Part shown: piece by piece, positions 8,129 to 17,481 of the stretch
How positions within the stretch are numbered: position 1 is the first letter of the stretch
Layout: every line of letters starts with the position of its first letter
DNA from: JAALLB01 sp017643495
GTDB lineage: Bacteria > Pseudomonadota > Alphaproteobacteria > Rhizobiales > Rhizobiaceae
Direction: 5' to 3'
NCBI GenBank assembly: GCA_965216105.1
Contig: OZ244147.1
Coordinates: 2,542,001-2,606,000, forward strand
Length of the DNA: 64,000 nucleotides
Translations under genes and position numbers: made by a program
The notes under the pieces: generated by a model
What the model was told of the DNA's origin: nothing
What the model saw: only the letters and a program-made list of their open reading frames with translations
Database searches by the model: none

Positions 8129-11107
8129 CTATGCCCGCTCGATTTTACAAAGCGTTGCTTTGGTTTCCTGCATCTGGGTTACCGAGTCATACCCGTAGGT
8201 TTGAGCGGTGTTGGTAGATTCACCCAGAACATATGGATCGGCACCTGAAGGATATTTATCCCGCAAGTCCTTACCCTCAAAATGACCACCGAAGTGGAAT
8301 GGCATGAAGGCAACACCTTTGCCGACCCGTTCAGTAACCAATGCCATTACCTTGACGCGTCCACCCTCAGGTCCTTCGACCCAGCACTGTTCGCCATCCC
8401 GGATACCAAGTGTATTGGCATCTGATGTATTGATTTCGACGAACATGTCCTGTTGCAGCTCTGCAAGCCACGGATTGGAACGGGTTTCATCGCCACCGCC
8501 CTCATATTCAACCAAACGGCCGGATGTGAGAACAATCGGGTAATCCTTGGAAAAGTCCTGTTTCTGGATAGATGCATACGCTGTCGGCAAACGATAGAAC
8601 TTCCGGTCTTCGTAAGTAGCGTATTTATCCAAGAGATCACGTCGAGGCGTATAAAGCGGTTCGCGATGGAGTGGTACCGGATCCGGGAAAGTCCAGACCA
8701 CGGCACGCGCCTTGGCGTTCCCGAACGGTGCACAACCATGCTTGATTGCAACACGCTGAATGCCTCCCGAAAGGTCAGTCTTCCAGTTCACACCGGAAAC
8801 CTTCTCGTCATAGTCAGACGGGAACGGGCTCATCGACTGCTCTCCAACCTCTTCATCACCTGGTTGGAAACCGTCAATGCCGGCAGCAAATGCAATCGAG
8901 CGGCGCTCTGCATCAGTGAGATCGCTGTCCCACCCCAGTTGCTGGAGCATGGCCATTGTGAACTCGGGGTAACCATCCTCGATTTCAGAAGCCTGTGACC
9001 AGGAACCTTCGGCCAGAAGATTGTCACCATCCCGTTCCACACCAAACCGTGCGCGGAAAGTAAGGCCGCCTTCTGCAACAGGTTTGGATGGATCATACAG
9101 GATTGGAGTACCCGGATGCTTCATCTCTGCTGTTCCCCAGCAAGGCCACGGCATTCCGTAATATTCACCATCCAGCGGTCCACCAACAGCCTGAAGGGTC
9201 GTCCGGTCAAACGTATGCTGATACTTCATGTGTTCACGCAAACGCTCAGGAGACTGGCCAGTGTAACCGATGGTCCACATGCCCCGATTGAACTCGCGGG
9301 TCACATCGTCAATCAGCGGCTCGTCATTCTCGACCTTGATGTTCTTGAACATCTCGTCGGCAAACCCAAGCTTTGCAGCCAGTTTGTATGCAATGGTGTG
9401 ATCAGGCAGGGATTCAAACAGTGGATCAACTACCTTGTCACGCCACTGGAGCGACCGGTTGGAAGCCGTTACAGAGCCGTAAGTTTCGAACTGTGTACAG
9501 GCTGGCAGCAAATAAACACCATCCTGACGATCATGAAGCACGGCTGAAACTGTTGGATACGGATCGATTACGACCAGAAGGTCGAGTTTCTCCATTGCAT
9601 CCTTCATTTCCTTCATCCGGGTTTGCGAGTTGGGCGCATGTCCCCAGAACACCATGCCGCGAACCTTGTTCGGATTGTCCATGTTGGCCGGATCTTCCAG
9701 CACACCGTCAATCCACCGGGAGACGGGTATCCCGGTCAGGTTCATGAGGTTCTTTTCTTTTCCGTCCGCACCTGTGACCTTGGCAAAACGGTCTTCCAGA
9801 TAGGAAACGTCTGTTCCCCATACACGAGCCCAGTGCGCCCAAGAGCCTTTTTTGAGGCCATAATAACCGGGCAGTGTATGTGAAAGCACGCCCAGATCGG
9901 TTGCACCCTGCACGTTGTCGTGGCCACGGAAAATATTGGTTCCGCCACCAGCCTTGCCCATGTTGCCAAGCGCAAGCTGGAGCACACAATAGGCACGGGT
10001 ATTGTTGTTCCCGTTTGTGTGCTGCGTGCCACCCATGCACCAGATCACTGTGCCTGGCCGGTTCTGGGCCATTGTTCGTGCGACACGACGCAGTTGCGAT
10101 CCCGGCGTACCGGTTACACGCTCGACTTCTTCAGGATTCCATTTTGCAACTTCATCGCGTATCTGGTCCATGCCCCATACACGTTGACGAATGAACTCCT
10201 TGTCTTCCCAGCCATTCTCGAAAATGTGCCAGAGAATGCCCCAGATAAGGGCAACGTCTGTACCTGGACGGAAACGCACATATTCATCCGCATGAGCTGC
10301 CGTTCGTGTGAAACGAGGGTCACAGACAATCAGGGGAGCGTTGTTTTGCTCCTTTGCCCGCAACACGTGCAGAAGGGAAACCGGATGGGCTTCCGCCGGA
10401 TTGCCACCAATAATGAAAATCGCACGTGAATTGTGGATATCATTGTATGAGTTGGTCATGGCGCCGTAGCCCCAGGTATTAGCAACACCGGCAACCGTGG
10501 TTGAGTGGCAGATGCGAGCCTGGTGGTCGACGTTGTTTGTGCCCCAATAGGCGGCAAACTTGCGAACAAGGTAAGATTGCTCGTTATTGTGTTTTGCCGA
10601 ACCGAGCCAGTAAACGGAATCCGGTCCGGATTCCTCGCGGATGTTCAGCATCGTATCGCCAATTTCATTGACGGCATCATCCCAGCTGAGACGTTCCCAT
10701 TTGCCACCAACGAGTTTCATTGGATACTTGAGACGGCGTTCACCATGCGCATGCTCACGGACAGAAGCACCTTTTGCGCAATGGGCACCAAGATTGAATG
10801 GCGAATCAAAGGCCGGCTCCTGGCCGATCCAGACACCATCGGAAACCTCTGCCAGTACGGTACATCCGACCGAACAGTGTGTACAAACAGACTTTATTGT
10901 CTGAATCTTGCCACCAGCAGCAGCACCTGCAGCCTCGGCTCTTTTGGTTGTCCCTGCTGTAACAGCTCCCGCAGCAGCCAGCCCACCAACTGCAAGGCCG
11001 GATTTCTTGAGAAAATCCCGGCGATTTACAGCAGCACCTGACACATTAGCGAGGGTTGATGACAGACGGGGGCCTCTCGCAACCCCACCTACCTTCTTCC
11101 GTAGCAT
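8129..11107 (-). CDS. fdh3A: Formate dehydrogenase alpha subunit, Mo/W-bisPGD catalytic subunit
   Basis: 992 residues from the ATG at 11107, chosen because GGAGG precedes it and it gives a proper Tat signal (R29-R30-D-F-L-K-K). Export by Tat places the enzyme in the periplasm. The first domain binds a [4Fe-4S] cluster through C75, C78, C82 and C110. The metal ligand is a cysteine, C200, followed by the conserved H201 (ARICHSTTV), so no selenocysteine is needed. The rest is the molybdopterin oxidoreductase fold with a C-terminal dinucleotide-binding domain. It oxidises formate to CO2. The nearby tungstate transporter suggests tungsten at the active site. The gene follows the Tat-tagged small protein by 114 bases. 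Confidence 0.96.
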   Translation of the reverse strand: MLRKKVGGVARGPRLSSTLANVSGAAVNRRDFLKKSGLAVGGLAAAGAVTAGTTKRAEAAGAAAGGKIQTIKSVCTHCSVGCTVLAEVSDGVWIGQEPAFDSPFNLGAHCAKGASVREHAHGERRLKYPMKLVGGKWERLSWDDAVNEIGDTMLNIREESGPDSVYWLGSAKHNNEQSYLVRKFAAYWGTNNVDHQARICHSTTVAGVANTWGYGAMTNSYNDIHNSRAIFIIGGNPAEAHPVSLLHVLRAKEQNNAPLIVCDPRFTRTAAHADEYVRFRPGTDVALIWGILWHIFENGWEDKEFIRQRVWGMDQIRDEVAKWNPEEVERVTGTPGSQLRRVARTMAQNRPGTVIWCMGGTQHTNGNNNTRAYCVLQLALGNMGKAGGGTNIFRGHDNVQGATDLGVLSHTLPGYYGLKKGSWAHWARVWGTDVSYLEDRFAKVTGADGKEKNLMNLTGIPVSRWIDGVLEDPANMDNPNKVRGMVFWGHAPNSQTRMKEMKDAMEKLDLLVVIDPYPTVSAVLHDRQDGVYLLPACTQFETYGSVTASNRSLQWRDKVVDPLFESLPDHTIAYKLAAKLGFADEMFKNIKVENDEPLIDDVTREFNRGMWTIGYTGQSPERLREHMKYQHTFDRTTLQAVGGPLDGEYYGMPWPCWGTAEMKHPGTPILYDPSKPVAEGGLTFRARFGVERDGDNLLAEGSWSQASEIEDGYPEFTMAMLQQLGWDSDLTDAERRSIAFAAGIDGFQPGDEEVGEQSMSPFPSDYDEKVSGVNWKTDLSGGIQRVAIKHGCAPFGNAKARAVVWTFPDPVPLHREPLYTPRRDLLDKYATYEDRKFYRLPTAYASIQKQDFSKDYPIVLTSGRLVEYEGGGDETRSNPWLAELQQDMFVEINTSDANTLGIRDGEQCWVEGPEGGRVKVMALVTERVGKGVAFMPFHFGGHFEGKDLRDKYPSGADPYVLGESTNTAQTYGYDSVTQMQETKATLCKIERA

Positions 11108-11221
11108 TTCGTATCCTCCAAATTGCCCTGCCCGATCTGAGCAAAGCCTCCAACAAAACCCGCAACCGATACCAAAACGGGCGACTAGGCAGCGCAAGCA
11201 CCACCATTAGAACCGGCCAGG

Positions 11222-11419
11222 CTAGAACCTGGACAGATTGTAAAAGGTCTTGACGTGACCGGTTTCCCGATAGCCAGTGCCTTCCTCATCAACAGACGCA
11301 TCGGCTTGTGCAGATGCAGTGGTGGCAAGTACAGCTCCACCAACCACAGGCCCAAACCCTGCCATTTTCAGAAAACTGCGCCTGTCTGCAGCAACTTTGT
11401 TTTCATGGTCCTTGGCCAT
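11222..11419 (-). CDS. Small Tat-signal protein of FDH locus
   Basis: 65 residues. Starts MAKDHENKVAADRRSFLKM, a clear twin-arginine motif, followed by a hydrophobic region and an Ala-x-Ala-like cleavage site (STASAQA region), leaving a mature part of only about 25 residues ending YNLSRF. Such short Tat-tagged peptides precede the alpha gene in many FDH loci. They may escort the alpha subunit to the Tat translocon, but the function has not been settled. Good ribosome site (GGAGGAGA). Confidence 0.85.
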   Translation of the reverse strand: MAKDHENKVAADRRSFLKMAGFGPVVGGAVLATTASAQADASVDEEGTGYRETGHVKTFYNLSRF

Positions 11420-11502
11420 GTCTCCTCCAATCCTCTGCCTGTTAATATCCCCGGCAACACCGAAAGGAATGCTGGTGGCAGCCCCCGCACCCCGTCAAAT
11501 GC

Positions 11503-12108
11503 TCATGCCATTGCGAAAGCATTTGTTTCAATTTCCACAAACAACCTACCGATCGTTCCAACCGGCTGGTAAAACCTGCTCGACTTTGCCGATTCCAGGT
11601 CTGCAAAAAAATGCCCTGCCCACGTACCAACATGGTCAGAGAAAAACTGTTTTTGGACATCAAGGCCTGCCGGCTCGCCGTAAGCGCCGAGAATCAATCC
11701 GGACATCATTTCGCAAAGACGACCTATATGGTCTTCCGGTTCCTTGACGCTTTCTACTTTCTGGATACCCAGATCGCGCATGGTATTGCGCAGACTGGCC
11801 AAAGGCTTTTCATTGAGGAAGCCGGTCAGATAGTATGACCCATATGGCAACAGTTCACCGCGCCCCATGCCAATAAACAACCCATTGAATTCATCACGAA
11901 TATCTACAAGGGATGCCTTTCCGGCAATCACGGAAAGGGCATCAAATGCCTGCCCCATCTCCGTGTTCTGGTCACCATCCAGGTTACAAACCAGATCGAG
12001 AATTTCCTGAGAGGGAGGATTAAAAAGAAGATTGGCCAGCAATGCGTACAGATCAGCACGCATCTGGTCTTCGCTGCCAATAGCCAAGCTTCTTGATTCC
12101 ACGGGCAA
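11503..12108 (-). CDS. TorD/DmsD-family chaperone for the FDH alpha subunit
   Basis: 201 residues, all helical, with the family signature EPEDHIGRLCEMM (E-P-x-D-H). This family binds Tat signals of molybdoenzymes, holds them until cofactor is inserted and prevents early export. It is the first gene of the FDH operon and lies 83 bases upstream of the Tat-tagged small gene, so its client is most likely the alpha subunit in this operon. Confidence 0.88.
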   Translation of the reverse strand: MPVESRSLAIGSEDQMRADLYALLANLLFNPPSQEILDLVCNLDGDQNTEMGQAFDALSVIAGKASLVDIRDEFNGLFIGMGRGELLPYGSYYLTGFLNEKPLASLRNTMRDLGIQKVESVKEPEDHIGRLCEMMSGLILGAYGEPAGLDVQKQFFSDHVGTWAGHFFADLESAKSSRFYQPVGTIGRLFVEIETNAFAMA

Positions 12109-12171
12109 ACCGCATTCCTCCTTCCGGCAGTAGATACCAAAACCAGGAAGCGCGCAAGTGGTTGATAAATC

Positions 12172-12195
12172 ACATTTTTTCTAGACTAAAAATGT
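12172..12195. other. AT-rich inverted repeat upstream of the FDH operon
   Basis: ACATTTTT and AAAAATGT, 8-base arms around TCTAGACT. It lies in the 95 bases between the Mrp stop and the TorD start. It could be an operator for the FDH operon or a weak Mrp terminator. No G/C-rich stem, so I favour a protein site. Confidence 0.35.
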
Positions 12196-12203
12196 CCAGT
12201 TAT

Positions 12204-13367
12204 TCACTCAAAGACAATTTCCGGCCCTGCTGAACCTGCTGTCTCAACATGCAAACGCTCAATCACGCCAGCCGCGATATCCTTATATATTGCAGCATGT
12301 TTGCTATCCGGCTGGCTAACCGTTACCGGGGTACCACCATCCGAATTGGTCCGTATCTCCATGTGAAGCGGGACCTCACCCAGAAACGGAACCCCGAGAC
12401 GCTTTGCCTCATCCCGTGCGCCGCCATGACCGAATATATCAGACTGCTCACCGCACTTGGGACATATGAATGTGCTCATGTTTTCCACAAGGCCGAGTAT
12501 GGGCACCTCGACCTTCCTGAACATGTTCAATCCTTTCCGGGCATCAATCAGCGCAATATCCTGTGGTGTGGAAACGATTACGGCACCAGCCAGCGGGACC
12601 TGCTGCGCCATGGTCAGTTGCGCATCACCTGTTCCAGGCGGCATATCAACCACCAGTATGTCCAACTCTCCCCAAGCAACATCCCGCAGCATCTGCGTAA
12701 TAGCAGAAATCACCATGGGACCACGCCAAATCATCGGGGTTTCTTCTTCCACCAGAAACCCCATCGACATTACTTTCAAGCCAAATCCTTCAAGCGGAGA
12801 GAGAACCTTGCCCTGAGCAGTGGGGCGCGCGCTGATACCCAGCATACGCGGCATTGATGGCCCGTATATATCGGCATCCAGAATTCCGACAGACAAACCG
12901 TGGGATGCCAGGGCAAGGGCCAGGTTGACGGAGGTCGTCGACTTTCCAACGCCCCCCTTGCCTGAGGCAACAGCGATAATCGACTTGATGCCTGGAACTC
13001 CTGCCTTTTGTGCAGCCTGGTTGGCTCCACCTGCCCCGGCCTGCCCCTGCATTGGTGGCGGTACATTTGCCGCCTGCGATGATGTGGGAGCGGGACGAAC
13101 CGGCGCAGATCCGGGTTTCCGTTCAGCCGTCAGCACTGCCGTGATCTTGGATACGCCCTCCAGGCCTTCCACAGCCTTTTCGGCGGCTGTGCGCAATGGC
13201 TCGAGTTCCTCGGCACGCTCTGCCGGCACCTTGATTGAGAAAATAACGGTACCATCCTTGACCAGAACATTCTCAACCAGGCCGAGAGAAACAATATCGC
13301 TTTCCAGATCAGGGCCCCTTACTTTGGAAAGACGCTCCAGAACCTGTTCCTTTGTGATAGATGACAT
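12204..13367 (-). CDS. apbC: Mrp/ApbC-type Fe-S cluster carrier ATPase
   Basis: 387 residues. N-terminal FeS-assembly (DUF59/MIP18) domain (residues 1-85), Pro/Ala-rich linker, then a ParA/MinD-like ATPase with deviant Walker A GKGGVGKSTT, switch II DMPPGTGD, and the CPKC pair (FICPKCGEQS) that bridges a cluster at the dimer interface. It delivers [4Fe-4S] clusters to apo-proteins in the cytoplasm. Placed just upstream of the FDH operon, whose beta and alpha subunits need five clusters; that link is inferred. General Mrp genes occur in many contexts, so it may also be a housekeeping gene. Confidence 0.95.
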   Translation of the reverse strand: MSSITKEQVLERLSKVRGPDLESDIVSLGLVENVLVKDGTVIFSIKVPAERAEELEPLRTAAEKAVEGLEGVSKITAVLTAERKPGSAPVRPAPTSSQAANVPPPMQGQAGAGGANQAAQKAGVPGIKSIIAVASGKGGVGKSTTSVNLALALASHGLSVGILDADIYGPSMPRMLGISARPTAQGKVLSPLEGFGLKVMSMGFLVEEETPMIWRGPMVISAITQMLRDVAWGELDILVVDMPPGTGDAQLTMAQQVPLAGAVIVSTPQDIALIDARKGLNMFRKVEVPILGLVENMSTFICPKCGEQSDIFGHGGARDEAKRLGVPFLGEVPLHMEIRTNSDGGTPVTVSQPDSKHAAIYKDIAAGVIERLHVETAGSAGPEIVFE

Positions 13368-13527
13368 GAATTACCTGTCCTTTGATAAGCTGATACCGGG
13401 ATAGGAAATTTGCCGTCCCTTGCCAAGACCCGGGATTTGAAGGTGCCACAATAGGAAAATTTGCGTTCCTGTCACTGCACGATTGCCACCATCCCGGTTT
13501 TCTGCAAGGTTTTGTGCAGGAGGAAAA

Positions 13528-13902
13528 ATGCGTGCACTTGTCCTGTGGCTTATTTTCAGCTTGCCATTTTCTGTGCAGACAAGGGCAGAAGAGCCTTCAG
13601 CCCTTGAGAAGAAGGGAAAACAACTCTCTGTTATCCATTGTTCACGCTGCCATGTCGTCGATCCGAAACACCCCTTTACCGGCATCTCCTCCACGCCGTC
13701 TTTTGAGTTGCTTGTCAATGCACTGGATGACTGGGAAGAAAGGTTTTCCAGTTTCCATGCCCGTTTGCCCCACCCGTCGATCGTGCGATTCGGCGATGAA
13801 CAACCTGACCCGGACATTGAAGAGCTCCGACCATCGGTCACGCTCGAATACGAGGACATTGACGCGCTTGTTGCTTACGCTGCCAGCCTGTTAAAAAAGT
13901 AG
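13528..13902 (+). CDS. Small periplasmic c-type cytochrome
   Basis: 124 residues from the ATG at 13528, preceded by AGGAGG. Signal peptide (1-20, ending TRA) and a heme site HCSRCH around residues 38-42. No clear Met-Pro distal ligand is visible, so the sixth ligand is uncertain. It is divergent from the Mrp gene and lies 23 bases before tupB, so it may be co-transcribed with the tungstate transporter. It may be an electron carrier for FDH; that is inference from position. Confidence 0.8.
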   Translation: MRALVLWLIFSLPFSVQTRAEEPSALEKKGKQLSVIHCSRCHVVDPKHPFTGISSTPSFELLVNALDDWEERFSSFHARLPHPSIVRFGDEQPDPDIEELRPSVTLEYEDIDALVAYAASLLKK

Positions 13903-13925
13903 TTTCGCAGTAGGGGCAAAATTTC

Positions 13926-14630
13926 ATGAACGAGATTCTGGACGGGCTATGGAGAGCATTTCTTCTGCTTGTATCCCTCGATGCAGAACTTTACGAGATT
14001 GTATTTCTCTCACTCCGCGTCACCCTCACCGCTGTGGTGATAGCCTCCCTGCTTGGTATGCCGCTGGGTGCATGGCTTGCGATAAACCGCTTTCGTTATC
14101 GTCGCGCCACAATCGCATTTCTCAATGCACTGATGGGCCTTCCTCCCGTTGTGGTAGGCCTGATTGTATATCTGTTTCTTTCGCGTTCGGGACCGTTCGG
14201 GGTCTTGGGCCTGCTCTTCACTCCCACAGCAATGATCATCGCCCAGGTTATCATTATAACACCGCTGATAGCTTCGATCTCACATCAGGCAATTCGCGAT
14301 CTGTGGGCTGAATATCACGACCTTCTCATATCGCTGAACACCAGCAAGTGGCAACGAATTCGCACCCTGATTTTTGATGCCAGGAGATCGCTGCTTACCG
14401 CTGCACTGGCCGGTTTTGGAAGGGCTATCGGTGAAGTCGGCGCCATCATGATTGTAGGCGGCAATATCGATCACGCGACCAGGGTGCTGACTACCGCAAT
14501 CGCCCTTGAAACCGGCAAGGGAAATTTCGCTTTTGCTCTGGCGCTTGGATTTGTTCTCATTGGCCTTGCCATTGCGGTCAATTTTGTAACGCACCTGCTT
14601 TCAAAAACCGAACGGACCAGCCGATGGTAG
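13926..14630 (+). CDS. tupB: Tungstate ABC transporter permease
   Basis: 234 residues with five to six membrane segments and the ABC permease loop around residues 150-175 (RRSLLTAALAGFGRAIGEVG). The sequence ALAGFGRAIGEVGAIMIVGGN is typical of TupB/WtpB-like permeases. It forms the inner-membrane channel with TupC. The stop overlaps tupC by 7 bases. Confidence 0.9.
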   Translation: MNEILDGLWRAFLLLVSLDAELYEIVFLSLRVTLTAVVIASLLGMPLGAWLAINRFRYRRATIAFLNALMGLPPVVVGLIVYLFLSRSGPFGVLGLLFTPTAMIIAQVIIITPLIASISHQAIRDLWAEYHDLLISLNTSKWQRIRTLIFDARRSLLTAALAGFGRAIGEVGAIMIVGGNIDHATRVLTTAIALETGKGNFAFALALGFVLIGLAIAVNFVTHLLSKTERTSRW

Positions 14631-15340
14631 AAAAACTGTTTCCCGCCATCCTTGACGAGGCTCATGTAAGAAAGCGCGGAAAACTGCTTCTTGGACCAGT
14701 GAATTCGAAGCTGGATTGTGAGGGCATTACAATCCTGCTCGGACCGAACGGTTCTGGCAAAACAACATTCCTGCGGCTGCTACACGGACTTGAGCGCTGC
14801 AGGGACGGCGCCCTTTCCTGGAATGTAGACAACGAGGAAGCATTTCGAAGACAGGCTTTCGTATTCCAAAGCCCGATCATGCTTCGCAGATCGGTGATTG
14901 AAAACCTGGCCTATCCACTGGCTGTTCACGGTGTTGACCGAAAAACCGCACGTCGCAAGGCAACAGATGCATCCCGACAATTTGGCCTTGGACAAGCGCA
15001 AGAGAGAAATGCCACCGTTTTATCAGGCGGGGAGAAACAAAAGCTTGCCATTGCACGTGCACTGATCACGAAACCGGACGTAATGTTTCTGGATGAACCC
15101 ACGACCAATCTGGATGGGAGGTCGACAAGAGAAATCGAACAAATGCTGCTTGATGCCCGCGAAAACGGTGTTTCTTCCTTCATGGCAACGCATGATTTGG
15201 GGCAGGCCCGTCGTCTTGCGGACCATATTCTTTTCTTCTACCATGGCAAATTATTGGAGGATCAACCGGCAGACACATTCTTCAACGCCCCCGCGTCGCC
15301 GGAAGCAAAATCATTCTTAAAGGGAGATATTCTGGAATGA
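14624..15340 (+). CDS. tupC: Tungstate ABC transporter ATP-binding protein
   Basis: 238 residues. Walker A GPNGSGKTT, ABC signature LSGGEKQKLAIARAL, Walker B VMFLDEPTTNLD and the switch His in ATHDLGQ are all intact. No C-terminal TOBE regulatory domain, as expected for TupC in contrast to ModC. ATGA overlap with tupA. Confidence 0.92.
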   Translation: MVEKLFPAILDEAHVRKRGKLLLGPVNSKLDCEGITILLGPNGSGKTTFLRLLHGLERCRDGALSWNVDNEEAFRRQAFVFQSPIMLRRSVIENLAYPLAVHGVDRKTARRKATDASRQFGLGQAQERNATVLSGGEKQKLAIARALITKPDVMFLDEPTTNLDGRSTREIEQMLLDARENGVSSFMATHDLGQARRLADHILFFYHGKLLEDQPADTFFNAPASPEAKSFLKGDILE

Positions 15341-16164
15341 GCATACGTGGATTCCTACTTGGGCTAATACTAGCGGCACTAACCACTGTAGGCGCGATGG
15401 CAGAAACCATGCGCATGGCAGTTACAACCTCATTCAACAATTCGGGTCTGTCGGACATTCTCCTGCCAGAAATCAAGAAGGACACCGGTATTGATGTCCA
15501 GCTTCTGATTGTCGGCACCGGACAAGCCCTGAAACTTGGTCGCGCAGGCGATGTCGATGCAATTCTGGTTCACTCCAGACAAGCCGAGGAAAAATTTGTG
15601 GATGAGGGCTACGGAACCTACCGCCGGGAAATCATGTACAATGATTTTGTTCTGGTCGGCCCAAAGGATGACCCTGCAGGCATCAAGGATTCCAAAAATG
15701 CAGCGGAAGCATTGAAAAAGATATCCGATTCAAAAGCTGCGTTTGTCAGCCGAGGTGATGACAGCGGAACGCATCGCAAGGAACTCAGCCTCTGGCAAAA
15801 CGCCGGTATCAACGCTGACGAGCTCAATACAGACTGGTATCGTGCAGCAGGAGCAGGCATGGGCGCCACCCTCAATACTGCAAGCGGCATGAATGCATAC
15901 CTCATGTCGGATCGTGCAAGCTGGCTGAAATTTGCGAACAAGGGTGACCTTGGGCTGTTGTTTGCCGGTGATCCGATATTGTTCAACCAATATGCGTATC
16001 TGCCTGTAAATCCTGACAAGCACGAGCATGTGAAAATTGGGCTTGCCAAAAAACTTGAAGACTGGCTGGTCAGTGAAAAAGCCCAAGAAATGATCGGCTC
16101 CTACAAGATCAATGGTGAGACCTTGTTCACGCCGAATGCCGTGCCCGGAAAACCAGCAAGCTGA
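15337..16164 (+). CDS. tupA: Tungstate-binding periplasmic protein
   Basis: 275 residues with signal peptide (1-22, ending AMA). Family signature TTSFNNSGL near the N terminus, where Thr/Ser bind the oxyanion, then GTGQALKLGRAGDVDAILVHS, both typical of TupA rather than ModA. Delivers tungstate to TupBC. Together with the FDH locus it suggests a tungsten-containing FDH. A third-gene position after permease and ATPase is less usual than tupABC order. Confidence 0.93.
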   Translation: MSIRGFLLGLILAALTTVGAMAETMRMAVTTSFNNSGLSDILLPEIKKDTGIDVQLLIVGTGQALKLGRAGDVDAILVHSRQAEEKFVDEGYGTYRREIMYNDFVLVGPKDDPAGIKDSKNAAEALKKISDSKAAFVSRGDDSGTHRKELSLWQNAGINADELNTDWYRAAGAGMGATLNTASGMNAYLMSDRASWLKFANKGDLGLLFAGDPILFNQYAYLPVNPDKHEHVKIGLAKKLEDWLVSEKAQEMIGSYKINGETLFTPNAVPGKPAS

Positions 16165-16171
16165 GTTCGTA

Positions 16172-16465
16172 GTGAACAATCCGGAAAACAACAGAAAAGC
16201 CCGCCGCGCCGCAGAAGCGCGCGGCGAGATGACCGAACAGCGGTTCATGGAACTGGCCGACACATTCATCGATGTCGCCAATCGCCACAACAAAAACGTG
16301 AAAGCCACCGATCTCCACATGATCATGCTCTATGCCGCTTCCCGCTATAATGCGCATGTTTGCAAGAACGTGCTTGATGTGGACGAACAGGAAACTTTTG
16401 TTTCTGAAATGCTCAAAGCCTATCAGGAAATGCTCCGCAACCACCTTGCTGACCCGTCTGTTTGA
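16172..16465 (+). CDS. DUF3144-like small protein
   Basis: 97 residues if the GTG at 16172 is used; an internal ATG at 16229 would give 78 residues, the usual family length, and has GGCGAG upstream. The segment RFMELADTFIDVANRHN plus LHMIMLYAASRYNAHV matches DUF3144 as I know it. Soluble, helical, no catalytic motif. It lies 7 bases after tupA and 27 before the hydrolase gene. Function unknown. Confidence 0.65.
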   Translation: MNNPENNRKARRAAEARGEMTEQRFMELADTFIDVANRHNKNVKATDLHMIMLYAASRYNAHVCKNVLDVDEQETFVSEMLKAYQEMLRNHLADPSV

Positions 16466-16492
16466 GTTGCAAAGCGGGCCGGAGGAAGATTT

Positions 16493-17392
16493 GTGGAATT
16501 CAGGTCTCATACATTCACCTGCAACCACCAGACAATACATGCGAAAATCGCAGGAAAGCAGCGTGCCCGCACTATCCTGATGCTACACGGCTTTCCGGAA
16601 TTCTGGCGGGCATGGGCTGGTATTGCCGAACATCTTGCAGATGATTACCAGATAGTTTTGCCCGACCAGCGCGGATACAATTTGTCAGACAAGCCGACCT
16701 CTATACAGGCTTACCATACCAAACATCTGGTTGCAGACATGGCGGAGGTGATCTCCCACGTTTCACCCGACAATCCCGTTGTCCTGTGCGGTCATGACTG
16801 GGGTGCATCAGTCGCCTATCTTCTTGCCATGCGACACCCGGACAAAATCTCACATTTGATCATCGCTAACGGGGTTCATCCGGTCTGCTTTCAGAAGGCA
16901 CTTTTTGCCAGCGGCAAACAGACAGTAGCCAGCCAGTACATTACACACTTGCGACAGCCAGATAGTGAAGACCGGTTGTCAGCAGATCACTACGCAGGAC
17001 TTCTCGACATGTTTCGTTCCTTGTCAGCAGCGCCCTGGCTCAAGAGTGAGGATATTGAAGCATACCTGCAGGCATGGTCTCGGGAAAACTGCCTTTCAGG
17101 AATGATCAACTGGTATCGCGCATCGCCCCTTGTTGTCCCGGAGCCGGACACGCCAGCGCAGCCTTATGAAATTACGGAAGAAATGCGTGAACGATACCGC
17201 ATCAGCATGCCTCATCTCCTGATATGGGGCTGTGAGGACAAGGCCCTCTTGCCGGAAGCCTATGAGCACCTGCCTCTATTTGCCGAACACCTTGAGATAA
17301 ACAGGATCGGTAACGCCAGCCACTGGATATTGCATGAAGAGCCCAGTCAGGTCGCAAAGAAAATTGACGGGTTCGTGAACAGCCAAACCTGA
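16493..17392 (+). CDS. Alpha/beta hydrolase, epoxide hydrolase type
   Basis: 299 residues with GTG start preceded by GGAGGA. The oxyanion motif HGFPEFWRAW, nucleophile elbow GHDWGAS (Asp nucleophile, not Ser) and catalytic His in ASHWILHEEP are characteristic of soluble epoxide hydrolases and haloacid-type dehalogenases. A cap domain lies between residues about 140 and 220. Cytoplasmic. Substrate unknown. It ends at a strong bidirectional terminator. Confidence 0.85.
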   Translation: MEFRSHTFTCNHQTIHAKIAGKQRARTILMLHGFPEFWRAWAGIAEHLADDYQIVLPDQRGYNLSDKPTSIQAYHTKHLVADMAEVISHVSPDNPVVLCGHDWGASVAYLLAMRHPDKISHLIIANGVHPVCFQKALFASGKQTVASQYITHLRQPDSEDRLSADHYAGLLDMFRSLSAAPWLKSEDIEAYLQAWSRENCLSGMINWYRASPLVVPEPDTPAQPYEITEEMRERYRISMPHLLIWGCEDKALLPEAYEHLPLFAEHLEINRIGNASHWILHEEPSQVAKKIDGFVNSQT

Positions 17393-17424
17393 TTTCATTT
17401 GTTTGACCGCAAGGCGCACAATTT

Positions 17425-17461
17425 AATTTGGGGGCGAGACTACAAGTACCGCCCCCAAATT
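17425..17461. terminator. Bidirectional intrinsic terminator
   Basis: Perfect 12-base-pair inverted repeat AATTTGGGGGCG / CGCCCCCAAATT with a 13-base loop. A/T runs flank both sides, so it works for the hydrolase gene on the plus strand and for the AhpD-like gene on the minus strand, which converge here. Confidence 0.9.
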
Positions 17462-17481
17462 TATCATCGGCATGTCACCAT

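Noticed and set aside
16112..16171. Earlier start for the DUF3144-like gene inside tupA
   Set aside because: It would overlap tupA by about 50 bases and adds a Cys/Arg-rich stretch not expected for the family.
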